From the NCBI GenBank assembly GCA_024707385.1, contig JANPZW010000004.1, forward strand, positions 1-64,000: 64,000 bases of DNA, in the 5' to 3' direction. The position numbers were made by a program, and so were the translations under genes. Position 1 is the first letter of the stretch; the number at the start of each line of letters is the position of its first letter. Positions 19,033 to 27,917 of the stretch are shown here, piece after piece. The DNA comes from Cellvibrionaceae bacterium. Its GTDB lineage: Bacteria; Pseudomonadota; Gammaproteobacteria; Pseudomonadales; Cellvibrionaceae. A model generated the notes under the pieces. The model had not been told where the DNA came from. It did not search any database and was given only the letters and a program-made list of their open reading frames with translations.

Positions 19033-19283
19033 TCATCTCGCTCGCCCAAATGCTTAATCGTAGTCACGAAAACAAACCCATTGTTTGCTACGGACGATTC
19101 TGCGAAAGCATCGCTTCTGAACGGGCGGCGGTGAATGATCGGGAAGCGCTACATTCACACGGAGAAATACGGCAAGTTAGAAAAACGAACAGTGTCTCTG
19201 CTGCAAGAATGAAGCACTTAACCTCCGTCACGCCTCAGAACACGTTAGAGTATGCAGTGTATAGCATGGGGGCAATGCTATGA
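19029..19283 (+). CDS. Small unknown protein, translationally coupled
   Basis: An 84-residue frame that starts with GTG overlapping the previous stop (GTGA) and ends with a stop overlapping the next ATG (ATGA). Such tight overlaps on both sides are the main evidence that it is real. There is no recognised domain, no signal peptide and no transmembrane helix. The composition is basic and polar with two cysteines (PIVCYGRFCES). An adaptor or immunity-type role is possible from its position, but nothing in the sequence proves it. Confidence 0.45.
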   Translation: MIISLAQMLNRSHENKPIVCYGRFCESIASERAAVNDREALHSHGEIRQVRKTNSVSAARMKHLTSVTPQNTLEYAVYSMGAML

Positions 19284-20858
19284 GCGCACATCACTTCCCG
19301 CCCGTTTGCAGCGATTGCGGCAAGCCACAGGCAAACACAAAAGCAGCAGCAAGCGGCCTACCGACATGGAGTTGCCAGAACCCTAATTGCTTTACCGTAA
19401 GGCAACGTAACTATGCTGCTTCATCACCAACTGCAGCGGCGTCTCGATCGGTGATTAGTGTACCTCGAAAGCCTGTCCAAACCCTTAAAGAACGCGCCCT
19501 TGCTGGCGAGGCCCTGGTGGGGCCAGAACTGTTCGAGTTTATAAAGGATCATCCAGAACTGGTAAAGGCACATTCAACCGCGATGGCTGCCAAAACTGCT
19601 TCGCAATCCCGATCTTTCTCGTCCCCCCAAGCGAGGGACGCCTCGCAACCGAAAAACATTGGGACAAATGCATTAACCTCGCCTAGCACTGTAAAGCTGC
19701 CCGCTGCACCTCTTTACGAAGGAGTCGCCCCGATACCCCCCCTCGCATGTCCTTTATTTGCGGCGCGACAATGTGCCTAACCTCATGGGAACGTCGCTGC
19801 CCTCGGTTAGTAGGAGTCCCTCGCAACACTTGAACTACGACGGTGAGAGAAATTGGGACTCCAGTGGATATCTCAGTCTATTTAGATATGATTTTAAGGA
19901 TCTTAGCGTAACCGAGAATCAGCTGCCCAATGCGGTGCTTGCAATCAACCGTATTTATTCCAAATTTATTCACTTTTTATTTCTCCCTATCGATATTCAA
20001 GAGAGTCACTTACAAGATAGTGATCCCGAGGCGCCCCATTGGGTTTATAAGCTGCCCAATATCCCCGGACCACACTTCTTCAGAACAGATAAGCTCCATC
20101 CGCCATCAAAAGTAAATCCGGAGACGAAGGAAGTAATCGAGTATGCGAGTAGATACATTTGTGAACATCTTTATTTAGGCCCATGGGATCCTGATCGCAT
20201 GACGGTATATACCGAGACGGAGAGTGAAGATAGTCTATTTGCCAGTTTGAGAAAAAGAGCCGCTGAAAGAAAGCCAGTTCCTACGGAAGAAATAATCGAA
20301 CACCTTAATAAGCGTTTCGCGCAAACACCTTTGTCTGCAGCGACTAGTGCAACCGCGTCAAATGCTACGATGGTGGGAAATAACCCACCTATTGGGGTGC
20401 GGGGCTGCTCCCGCCAACCACGAATCGAGAAGCCTCCCTACACGGCAGCGGCATCTTCGACATCAGGTTACGTTTCCCAATCTTCGTCGAGTGCCGTCGT
20501 TACATCGACAGCATATTTTGAGCCAAACAGAGTCGAGCCTCCTCCGCCGACCCCACTTACCACCAATAGTCCGCCAGACAACAGTGGTGCGGTGGGGGAG
20601 CCTTCGCAAAAAAAACAAAAACTTGATGGAGACGTAGCTGCTGCTTGTACTGCTAATGACCCTAATGAATCTTATTTGTCACCAATCCCGCCAATTGCCT
20701 CGTTGGGAACAACGCGTCAACGCGAGCGGTCAGCGTCATCGAACATTGCCTCGAATGCCTCGTCGTCCTCTGCCGCAGTCGCTTCTTCATCAGCTGCGAG
20801 CAGAAGTTCTCCGTCGACATCGGACGAGGCTCGAATGTTTGATGATCAACACAAATAA
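19280..20858 (+). CDS. Unknown Cys4 protein with long Ser/Pro-rich tail (one frameshift)
   Basis: Two overlapping frames fuse into one protein of about 525 residues when one C is removed from the seven-C run at 19,736-19,742 (giving PIPPSHVLYLRRDN). The N-terminus has a possible zinc ribbon (CSDCGKPQ ... WSCQNPNCF). A middle globular region (about 190-350) contains YLSLFRYDFKDL, IYSKFIHFLFLPIDIQE and KEVIEYASRYICEHLYLGP. The last 170 residues are low-complexity Ser/Pro/Ala/Thr with a basic patch SQKKQKLDGD. No family was recognised. It is the last gene of the coupled cluster, and its stop lies exactly in the first copy of the repeat at 20,853. The layout recalls effector proteins with a disordered tail, but that is speculative. 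Confidence 0.6.
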
Positions 20859-20998
20859 ACAAGACACCCATGTTTGCAATGTCACTCGGAAGTCCACGGT
20901 TTTAATCGCTGAAATAAACAAGACACCCATGCTTGCAATGCCCACTCAGAAGAAAATAAACAAGAAAAACGAATAAACAAGACACCCATGTTTGCAAT
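20853..20998. repeat. Array of AATAAACAAGACACCCATG repeats
   Basis: Three full copies of a 28-base unit (20,853-20,880; 20,912-20,939; 20,971-20,998) and a partial copy (about 20,953-20,964), each continuing with the TTTGCAAT or CTTGCAAT variant. A conserved continuation (CTCGGAAGTCCA..GG.TTTTAAT) follows the first and last copies. A fifth copy lies at 22,279-22,306 on the far side of the transposase. The spacing is irregular. Confidence 0.85.
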
Positions 20999-21168
20999 TC
21001 TCGCTCGGAAGTCCAGGGCTTTAATGTGCGGAAGCGTCTACTGGTTATTGTTCAGAGAATATTTGGGTGCGAGTTGGCGGATTATTCGAGATCCGACGAG
21101 TACCCGAATTTCAGAAAATAGAAATCCTCCGCAGAACTGCAGGCTTTAGAAAATTCGATAAAATCAGA
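20999..21168. repeat. Transposase-flanking repeat block, copy A
   Basis: Non-coding DNA between the repeat array and the transposase stop. It matches 22,307-22,477 in the same orientation at roughly three-quarters identity, including a shared ATCAGATTAGGAAAAGACAG segment next to the transposase 3' end. Confidence 0.7.
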
Positions 21169-22146
21169 TTAGGAAAAGACAGTCCTGCAAATACCTAAAC
21201 CCGGCGAGCGCGTGTAACCCAATTTTTCAGCCGCTTGTTTAACTTTGAATGCTGAGCCCACCAGTCTTTTGAATTTGCTTTCGAACTGTGTGCTCATGAA
21301 AAGCCAGCGTTTGGGAGCGATTGCCAATCGATCCAATATTGGCGGGGTAGTTGACGAAATAGAACCGCGTTTGTCTTCGCGGATTATTCGGCCTGTCCAG
21401 TCCACTAGCTCCAAATAATCTTTAAGCGGGAAGGGCAGCCCTTCAGGCATGGGTTTTCTGGGATTGCCCACGAACTGCATAAGTGACTTTGGTTGTTGCT
21501 GATTTTCTTTAAACTGTTCGATGCGTTTTTTAACGGATGTGTGATCGGATGTTTCTGGTTTTTCCGCCATTTTGGCGCGTATGGGATTGAGGTCAACATA
21601 GGCCATGCAGGCTGCTAGTGCTTTTTCGTCGCATAGGGCTTGACTTTTGAATCGGGCCTCCCAGAATTTACCAGTGCAGTGATCCTCGGAATTGGCTTGG
21701 CGTGCAATAGGTTCATTAATTAAGCGCATGAACCAGCTGATGCTACTAAGGTTTTCACGCCACTCCTCCAGCTTATTACGCACGGCGTCCAGCTCCACAT
21801 TAGTCAATGGCTCTCCCCGCAAAAACTTCTGCGTTAGCATTGTTCCTTTAAATAGCTGATGCCACCGCTCACATACTTCCTGATCTGTCCACGCTAAGCT
21901 TTTGATTTTATTAATATGAAGCACCACATGATAATGGTTGGACATAACAGCATAAGCCGCGACGTCTATCGCAAAAACCTGCGCCAGGGCTAGAATCCGG
22001 TCTTCCAGCCACTGGCGCCTGTGCTCGAAACATTGGCCAGTTGTGGAGTCGGTGCCGCAGAGAAACGCCCTTCGCACACAACGGGTCACGCAGTGGTAGT
22101 AGGGCGTAGCTTCAAGAGCGATTTGATGCTTGCGGGCCGTGGGCAT
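21169..22146 (-). mobile_element. REP-associated tyrosine (Y1) transposase, RAYT family
   Basis: A 325-residue single-strand transposase of the IS200/Y1 superfamily. The HUH metal-binding histidines are in SNHYHVVLH and the catalytic tyrosine is in ACMAYVDLNPIRAKM, the usual RAYT signature; TPYYHCVTRCVRRAFLC is the conserved N-terminus. The C-terminal extension (from about 230) matches the longer RAYT forms. A very strong AAGGAGG site precedes the ATG. RAYTs act on REP-type palindromic repeats and are usually single-copy domesticated elements rather than true insertion sequences. The repeats on both sides (20,853-21,168 and 22,279-22,477) are the natural candidates for its substrates. Confidence 0.92.
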
Positions 22147-22278
22147 TTTAACCTCCTTGTGATGAGCTGGTTAAATATACAGTCGTGCCTGATTTTGATC
22201 AAGCGTTGCGGTGGGTGTCTGGTTTAGATGAACTTATCGGCTGTTTTGCAGCGAACATTCAGGTGAGAGTGAGCGGAT

Positions 22279-22477
22279 CAATAAACAAGACACCCATGCT
22301 TGCAATGCTCACTCAGGAGCACACGGCTTTAATGCGCGGGGGCGTCTATCGGTTGTTTTGCAGCGAAGATTCAGGTGGGAGTGAGCGGATTATTTGAGGT
22401 CCGGTGAGCATTTCCCGAATTTGAGAAATAAAAAAATCCTCTAAGTACTGTAGGTTTTAGAAGATCCGATAAAAATC
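22279..22477. repeat. Transposase-flanking repeat block, copy B
   Basis: Begins with another 28-base unit (22,279-22,306) and continues with a diverged copy of 20,999-21,168. A partial extra copy of the GCAGCGAA.ATTCAGGTG.GAGTGAGCGGAT element also lies at about 22,248-22,278. Confidence 0.75.
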
Positions 22478-22650
22478 AGATTAGGAAAAGACAGTCTTAC
22501 AAATACCTAGGTCCGGCGAGCGCGTGTAACCCAATTTTTCAGCAGCTTGTTTAACTTTGAATGCCGAACCCCCCAGCCCTTTGAATTTTACTTTCGACCT
22601 GTGCGCTCACAAAAGCCAGTGTTGAGTGCGATGGCCAGGCGATCCGAGTA
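22478..22650 (-). pseudogene. Remnant of a second RAYT transposase (3' end only)
   Basis: This stretch is a diverged copy of the transposase 3' end (21,172-21,330), covering the codons for the C-terminal GYTR and KLGYT segment and about 50 residues before it. The similarity stops near 22,650, next to the aminotransferase-like gene, so only a fragment is left. Together with block B it shows a tandem duplication or a second insertion of the same element. Confidence 0.7.
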
Positions 22651-22664
22651 GGACAACACCAGAG

Positions 22665-24066
22665 CTACAACACCACCGAGGACAGATGCGCCGGGTGCTC
22701 AAGAATATCCGCCACCTGTAACAGGGCCTCCTCGCACTGGTGGCGCCGGCCGGGGCCGCCGAGGCACAGGCGGATGGCGTTGGGCGGATTGTTATCAGCG
22801 CTGAAAGCGGCGCTGGATACGGCGCCCACGCCGTGGGAGCGCAGATGTGCCGCCACATTCGCCGGGTTCCAGGCGTTGCCTTCCGGCAGGGTCAGCCACA
22901 AATGGAAGCCGTCCGGGTCTGCGTCGAAGGTGTAATTGCGCAGGACTCGGGTGGCGATCTGCTGGCGCGCCTGGGCCTCATTGCGAATGGCCTTCAACAT
23001 ATGATCGGCGCTGCCGTTGAGAATCCATTCTGTCGCCAGCGCATTGGTGACCGGGCTCGACATGACGGTCAGCGCGCGCATGGCGCCGGCGAGCCGCTGG
23101 CAGGTGCGCTTGTTGGGTGCGTGCAGATAGGCGACCCGCAAACCCGCGCCGAAACATTTGGATAGGCCGGTGATGTAGTAGGTTATCTCTGGAGCCAAGT
23201 CGGCAAAGGCCGCCGAATTCTTTTTCGCCAGTCCTGCGTAGGCGTCGTCTTCAATAATTGGAACACTGTAGCGCAGCGCCACATCCGCCAGAGCCTCTCG
23301 GCGGCGCTGGGGAATTGTCCAGGTGGTGGGATTCTGCAGCGTCGGATTCACATAAAGCGCCCGCACAGTGCCGGTTTTGCACAGATCTTCAAAAGCCTTC
23401 ACCGCCGGCCCGTCCCGCCCGCCCGGCAGCGGTTGCAGAGGAATATCCAGTTGCGCGGCTATGGCTTTCAGGCCGGGATAGACGAGGCTCGGCGTGCACA
23501 CCACGCCATTGCCGCGTACCAGCAGACTGAGTAGTCCCACCAGCGCCGAGTGAATGCCCGGGCATACCAACAGTCGGTCAACACTGGTGTTTTTGATGGT
23601 GCGGGCCAGCCAGTATTGTGCCGCCTCCTTATCCAGATCGCTGCCGCCGAAATCCTGGTAGCGGAATAATCCATACAGGTCGCAACCGCCGAGCACATTC
23701 AAAGCGCCGTGGCGCACCTGTTCCATCAGCCCGCTCAAATCCGGTTCCGTGGGCAGGTTCATGGTCATCTCAAACCCGCTGCTGCCGCTCAAGGGCAGGG
23801 TCGAGGTTTTACCTTTGACAAAGGTACCCATGCCGGGACGGGAGTCGATAAGTCCCCGCCGGCGGGCCTCGTTATAACCGCGTGCAGCGGTGGTGTAATT
23901 CATCTCCAGCGCCTCTGCGAGATCGCGCAGAGGCGGCAGGCGCGCTTCTCACCTGCAAGCTGCCATCGTCGATTTCCGCCGCGATTATGTCCGCGATTTT
24001 CAAATAGGCCGGCCGCTCCCGGTCGTTCTCCAGCTTGCCGCGCCAGCGTTGCATTTGCGTCTTCAT
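22665..24066 (-). CDS. MocR-type regulator (GntR HTH + aminotransferase domain), one frameshift
   Basis: A PLP-dependent transcription factor of the MocR/PdxR subfamily, about 467 residues when one base is removed near 23,941-23,946. The N-terminus (MKTQMQRWRGKLE..., ERPAYLKIADIIAAEI) runs into RLPPLRDLAEALEMNYTTAARGYNEARRRGLI, a complete GntR winged helix. The type I aminotransferase fold follows, with YVNPTLQNPT, the PLP-aspartate region PIIEDDAYAGL and the Schiff-base lysine in TGLSKCFGAGLRVAYLH. The ATG at 24,066 has GGAA five bases upstream. It is divergent from the Nit1C cluster, the usual MocR arrangement, and repeated TTGATTGCA motifs lie between them. It is probably the cluster's regulator, sensing an amino compound or PLP adduct. 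Confidence 0.85.
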
Positions 24067-24100
24067 GCGTATTCCGAATGAGAGAAGGAATCTTTTGCTA

Positions 24101-24160
24101 TGCAATCAACTGGCCTGGTTCGAAAAAGTTGATTGCATTGAAAATTTTCTTTTGATTGCA
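24101..24160. promoter_or_regulatory. MocR-type operator motifs TTGATTGCA, group 1
   Basis: Three copies lie close to the regulator's own start: TGCAATCAA (inverted) at 24,101-24,109, and TTGATTGCA at 24,129-24,137 and 24,152-24,160. The two direct copies are 23 bases apart, about two helical turns, as expected for a dimeric MocR protein. A binding role is inferred from repetition and position. Confidence 0.6.
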
Positions 24161-24301
24161 AATTTTTGTGCTGAAAACCGGTGCGCTGTCATGAATTATG
24201 AGTCGCAATGGTGCATTTTTGTGAAATTGAATTGACTGATATTTAAAGCGCGGGCGTCACATTAAGAAGTTTTTTGCGATGCAAGTTTCTGCCCGGTTTA
24301 T

Positions 24302-24321
24302 TTGATTGCATCTTGATTGCA
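24302..24321. promoter_or_regulatory. MocR-type operator motifs TTGATTGCA, group 2
   Basis: Two direct copies (24,302-24,310 and 24,313-24,321), 11 bases apart or one helical turn, lie about 90 bases before the first gene of the nitrilase cluster. This is a likely activator site for the divergent operon. Confidence 0.6.
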
Positions 24322-24408
24322 TGAGCGCGAATTTTTGATGGCATGGCCATTGCTCAAGCGCTGTGGATTCATCAACGCTTGTTCAACTTTCTCTCTGGAG
24401 CCTCTGCC

Positions 24409-24892
24409 ATGCCCGCTGTTACCACTCCCGCTCACAAAAAAGGTGATTTTTTTGTCGATTACGAAGAAAAAGTTTTTGAAGACGTAAAAGCCCAGCCAGG
24501 GCAAAAAGCCCTTGTGACTTTTCACACCGTCGCCTTCGAAGGCTCAATTGGCTTTGTGAATATTCTTCAAGCCATACGTCTGCAGCGCAAAGGTTTTGAA
24601 ACTTCCATTCTGTTGTACGGACCCGGTGTAACCCTCGGCGTACAGCGCGGCTTTCCCACCATTGGCGACGAAGCGTTTCCCGGTCATATGAATTTCAACA
24701 ACAATTTGCAGAAATTTATGGCCGAAGGCGGAAAAAGTCTATTGCTGCCGTTTTGCTTTGCAGGCGCTTTATGGTCACGGCGAACCCTCGTTGATCGAAG
24801 GTATACGGCCGATCAATCCTCTGGACGTACTGGATCTCAAATTACTGCACGTGCGCGACAACGCCGTGATCATCGATACCTGGACGGTTTAA
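24409..24892 (+). CDS. MSMEG_0572/Sll0783-family nitrogen starvation response protein (one frameshift)
   Basis: First gene of the Nit1C-type cluster. About 160 residues after removal of one A from the five-A run at 24,732-24,736. Before the shift: [40 protein letters not shown] and [20 protein letters not shown]. After it: [32 protein letters not shown] and a final IIDTWTV. These match the family named after Mycobacterium MSMEG_0572 and Synechocystis sll0783, which is known to be involved in nitrogen-starvation responses; the biochemical function is unknown. GGAG lies eight bases before the ATG. The nitrilase gene follows after 27 bases. Confidence 0.85.
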
Positions 24893-24919
24893 ATCCATCA
24901 CCTGAAAAGGCACTGAATT

Positions 24920-25882
24920 ATGGCAAACCGCATTCTGCGCGCCGCCGCAGCGCAAATTTCTCCCGATCTGGAGCGCGCTGAAGCCACGCTCGTCAAAGTG
25001 CTCGGCGCCATGGAGGAAGCAGCGGGTAAAGGCGTTCAGCTGATCGTTTTTCCAGAAACCTTCGTGCCTTATTACCCGTATTTTTCCTTTGTTTATCCGC
25101 CGGTGACGGCGGGTAAAGCGCATTTGAAACTTTACGATCAGGCCGTCGTAATTCCCGGGCCTATCACCCAAGCGGTGGCGGAACAGGCGCGTGCTTATCA
25201 AATGGTGGTGGTGCTCGGTGTAAATGAGCGTGATCACGGCTCGCTCTACAACACGCAGCTGATTTTTGATGCGGACGGGGAGTTGCGGCTAAAGCGCCGC
25301 AAAATCACACCCACTTATCACGAGCGTATGATCTGGGGGCAGGGCGATGCCGCCGGTTTAAAAGTGGTGGAAACCGCCGCCGGTAAAATTGGCGCGCTCG
25401 CCTGTTGGGAGCATTACAACCCGTTGGCGCGCTATGCGCTTATGGCGCAACACGAAGAAATTCACTGCGCGCAATTTCCCGGCTCCATGGTTGGGCCGAT
25501 ATTTGCGGAGCAGATGGAAGTCACCATTCGCCATCACGCGTTGGAATCCGGTTGTTTTGTTGTTAATGCCACTGGTTGGCTCACCGACGCGCAAATCGAA
25601 TCCATCACCACGGATGCGAATTTGCAAAACGCTCTGCGCGGCGGTTGCCATACCGCCATTATTTCTCCAGAAGGTCGCCACCTGGTTGCACCCATGACAG
25701 AAGGCGAAGGCATCCTAGTCGCCGATCTGGATTTTTCTCTGATCACCAAACGCAAACGCATGATGGATTCTGTCGGCCACTATGCGCGACCTGAATTATT
25801 GAGTTTATGGCTCAACGACGGACCGGCACGAACGACCATACGCAACGACCAACCCTCGGCAGAATTTCCGGAGTATTTATGA
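24920..25882 (+). CDS. Nit1-type nitrilase
   Basis: A 320-residue C-N hydrolase of the nitrilase branch, converting an organic nitrile (or possibly a cyanide-derived nitrile) to a carboxylic acid and ammonia. The catalytic triad is visible: Glu46 in [13 protein letters not shown], Lys128 in [11 protein letters not shown] and Cys162 in [12 protein letters not shown]. The CWEHxxPL context separates nitrilases from amidases. It belongs to the genomic setting called Nit1C, where the nitrilase is always flanked by the MSMEG_0568-0572 families. That cluster has been linked in the literature to growth on cyanide as nitrogen source, but the true substrate is open. Its stop overlaps the start of the radical SAM gene (ATGA). 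Confidence 0.95.
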   Translation: MANRILRAAAAQISPDLERAEATLVKVLGAMEEAAGKGVQLIVFPETFVPYYPYFSFVYPPVTAGKAHLKLYDQAVVIPGPITQAVAEQARAYQMVVVLGVNERDHGSLYNTQLIFDADGELRLKRRKITPTYHERMIWGQGDAAGLKVVETAAGKIGALACWEHYNPLARYALMAQHEEIHCAQFPGSMVGPIFAEQMEVTIRHHALESGCFVVNATGWLTDAQIESITTDANLQNALRGGCHTAIISPEGRHLVAPMTEGEGILVADLDFSLITKRKRMMDSVGHYARPELLSLWLNDGPARTTIRNDQPSAEFPEYL

Positions 25883-26970
25883 CGCTGAACGCGACTCCAA
25901 GACTGATTACCGAATTGCAAACCCGCGGAATTCGTCTGCAGGGGCCGGATCAGGAACGTGTCAGCCGGCGCGGCGGCGCGGGGCCTTCCGACCATCAAGC
26001 GCTCACCATCGATGGCACCACCGTGATGGTGCCGGTGTATACCCAATCGGCGTGGAATTCTCCGTTCACTTTGCGAACCGACGACGCGGGCAGTGCGCAA
26101 TTACTGCACCGTTTAATTCCGGTGGCGGAAGTGGGATTTGCCAGTGGACCAAAGTTTTATCAATTGAAAACCGCCGATGGAATTCCGTATTCCCATATCG
26201 CCACTTTGCACAGCCGGGATGTGTTGGCCACCACGGTTTTGCAGACTTGCATCCGTTATGAAAGCCGGCGCAAAACCTGTCAATTTTGTTCTATCGGCCA
26301 GTCGCTTGCTGCGGGTCGTACGATCGCACGCAAAACACCGCAACAATTGGCGGAAGTGGCGAAGGCAGCGGTGGAGTTGGACGGTGTCAAACATATGGTG
26401 ATGACCACCGGTACGCCGTCAACGCGCGATCGTGGTGCCAGCATTTTGTGTGAAAGCGCAATGGCGGTGAAAGCTGCGGTGAATTTGCCGATTCAAGGTC
26501 AGTGTGAGCCTCCGGATGATGACATTTGGTTCAGCCGTATGAAGGAGGCGGGAATCGATGCTTTGGGTATGCATCTTGAAGCGGTAACTCCAGAGGTTCG
26601 AGCGCGGGTAATGCCGGGAAAAGCGAGTGTTTCCATTGAGGAATATATGCAGGCATTTGCCGCAGCAGTGGCGGTATTCGGCCGCGGCCAGGTAAGCACT
26701 TATATTCTCGCCGGTCTCGGCGATTCCGCAGAATCTATTTTGGAGATTTCCGAGTGTCTGGTGAAACTTGGTGTTTATCCCTTTGTTGTTCCTTTTGTGC
26801 CGATTCGCGGAACACCAATGGAAGACCATCCCGCACCGAGCGCTGATTTTATGGAAAGTGTTTTGCGTCCGCTGGGAAATTTATTGCAGCGGGAAAATTT
26901 GCATTCGCGGGATATCAAAGCTGGATGCGGGAAGTGTGGCGCGTGCTCGACTTTGTCGCGTTATGAGTGA
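25879..26970 (+). CDS. MSMEG_0568-family radical SAM protein
   Basis: A 363-residue radical SAM enzyme of the Nit1C cluster. The [4Fe-4S]-binding cysteines are in the spaced motif [18 protein letters not shown] (about residues 112-129), wider than the usual CxxxCxxC, and more cysteines lie in the C-terminal [11 protein letters not shown]. The internal [13 protein letters not shown] and [11 protein letters not shown] are the barrel's SAM-binding and substrate strands. The ATG overlaps the nitrilase stop and has a good GGAG site, so the two are translationally coupled. Reaction unknown; it probably makes or modifies the nitrile substrate. After it the operon is interrupted by two hairpin elements. 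Confidence 0.92.
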   Translation: MTLNATPRLITELQTRGIRLQGPDQERVSRRGGAGPSDHQALTIDGTTVMVPVYTQSAWNSPFTLRTDDAGSAQLLHRLIPVAEVGFASGPKFYQLKTADGIPYSHIATLHSRDVLATTVLQTCIRYESRRKTCQFCSIGQSLAAGRTIARKTPQQLAEVAKAAVELDGVKHMVMTTGTPSTRDRGASILCESAMAVKAAVNLPIQGQCEPPDDDIWFSRMKEAGIDALGMHLEAVTPEVRARVMPGKASVSIEEYMQAFAAAVAVFGRGQVSTYILAGLGDSAESILEISECLVKLGVYPFVVPFVPIRGTPMEDHPAPSADFMESVLRPLGNLLQRENLHSRDIKAGCGKCGACSTLSRYE

Positions 26971-26993
26971 GCAGTTGATTCGACCAACGCTCC

Positions 26994-27110
26994 AGAGTTC
27001 CAGCAACTAAGTCTGGGACCGCCCGGGATGCCGGCCACTTAATCCATCCATGGAGTCTCCCTCACCGACGTCGTGTCGGTGAGGGTCCCAGACTTAGTTG
27101 CTGAAACTCT
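26994..27110. repeat. Cruciform intergenic element 1
   Basis: Near-perfect 27-base terminal inverted repeats (26,994-27,020 and 27,084-27,110, one mismatch; core AGCAACTAAGTCTGGGACC). They enclose a second stem CCCTCACCGAC/GTCGGTGAGGG at 27,059-27,085 and a short CCGG/CCGG stem. The whole folds as a branched cruciform, like REP/BIME or MITE elements of gammaproteobacteria. Confidence 0.8.
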
Positions 27111-27160
27111 TCCGCTCAATGCCACATATCTATTTCGGAATTTAAAAGCGGCACGCATGG

Positions 27161-27265
27161 AGGGAGTGTGGGGGAAGGGGTTTTGAAACCCTCGCGTCAG
27201 GGAGACGCGGGGGAGCTACATGGACGTATTCATGCGTTTTCAAAACCCCTTCTCCTCATGCTCCC
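27161..27265. repeat. Cruciform intergenic element 2
   Basis: The outer arms share GAAGGGGTTTTGAAA and its complement (about 27,174-27,188 and 27,238-27,252) plus a weaker extension. Inside are a GC-rich hairpin of about ten pairs (27,089-like spacing; 27,189-27,213) and a small CATG/CATG hairpin. The architecture is the same as element 1, but the sequence differs. Confidence 0.65.
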
Positions 27266-27313
27266 GGGGAACCTCGCTCGAAAAGAGCTCACCAGAATTA
27301 AGAGATTAAAAAC

Positions 27314-27916
27314 ATGCCCACCCAAACCTACGCCGAATTCACCATCAAATGGGTCACGCTTCCCTGGGAAGCTGAGCAAGCCTACGAATTGCGCCGCAAG
27401 GTTTTTTGTGCGGAACAGGGAATATTTACCGCAACGGATGTGGATGCCACTGATGCGCGCGCGCAATTATTGGTTGCTATTGGCAGCTGGGGCGGTTGGC
27501 ATGATCGTGTGGTGGGCACGGTGAGAATTCATCGCGAAGGCAGTGATCGCGACAATATCTGGTACGGCTCGCGTCTTGCGGTGGATCCCGATTACCGCAA
27601 AGTCGGCCAATTGGGCTCGACCCTGATCAAACTCGCTGTCTCCAGCGCAAAAGGGCTGGGTTGCGAAAAATTTTTCGCTCATGTGCAAAGCCAGAACGAA
27701 AAATTATTTCAGCGCCTGCATTGGACGACTCTGGATCAAATGGAAATTCGCGGTCGGCCTCATGTGTTTATGCAGGCTGACCTGCAGCAATACCCACCCT
27801 GTCTCGATCCACGCAGCGGCTTTGTGATACACGCGCGCCAAAGCGAAATCAGCGACTGGCCGAATTATATGCTCGATCAGCCGAAAGCCATTATGACAAG
27901 AGCAGAGGTGGTCTGA
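27314..27916 (+). CDS. MSMEG_0567/Sll0786-family GNAT N-acetyltransferase
   Basis: A 200-residue GNAT-fold protein of the Nit1C cluster. The family-typical N-terminus (FTIKWVTLPWEAEQAYELRR, FCAEQGIF) precedes the GNAT core: VVGTVRIHREG (beta4), the acetyl-CoA loop in RLAVDPDYRKVGQLGSTLIK, and FFAHVQSQNEKLFQRLHW (alpha4/beta6). It ends RAEVV two bases before the next GTG. It should acetylate a small amine or an intermediate of the pathway. It probably remains co-transcribed with the upstream genes despite the structured 340-base gap. Confidence 0.9.
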   Translation: MPTQTYAEFTIKWVTLPWEAEQAYELRRKVFCAEQGIFTATDVDATDARAQLLVAIGSWGGWHDRVVGTVRIHREGSDRDNIWYGSRLAVDPDYRKVGQLGSTLIKLAVSSAKGLGCEKFFAHVQSQNEKLFQRLHWTTLDQMEIRGRPHVFMQADLQQYPPCLDPRSGFVIHARQSEISDWPNYMLDQPKAIMTRAEVV

Positions 27917-27917
27917 C

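Noticed and set aside
20853..20998. CRISPR-like array (three near-identical 28-base repeats)
   Set aside because: Intervals between copies are only about 31 bases and contain conserved, not unique, sequence; a partial copy interrupts the order; there are no cas genes; and another copy lies 1.3 kb away beside a REP transposase.
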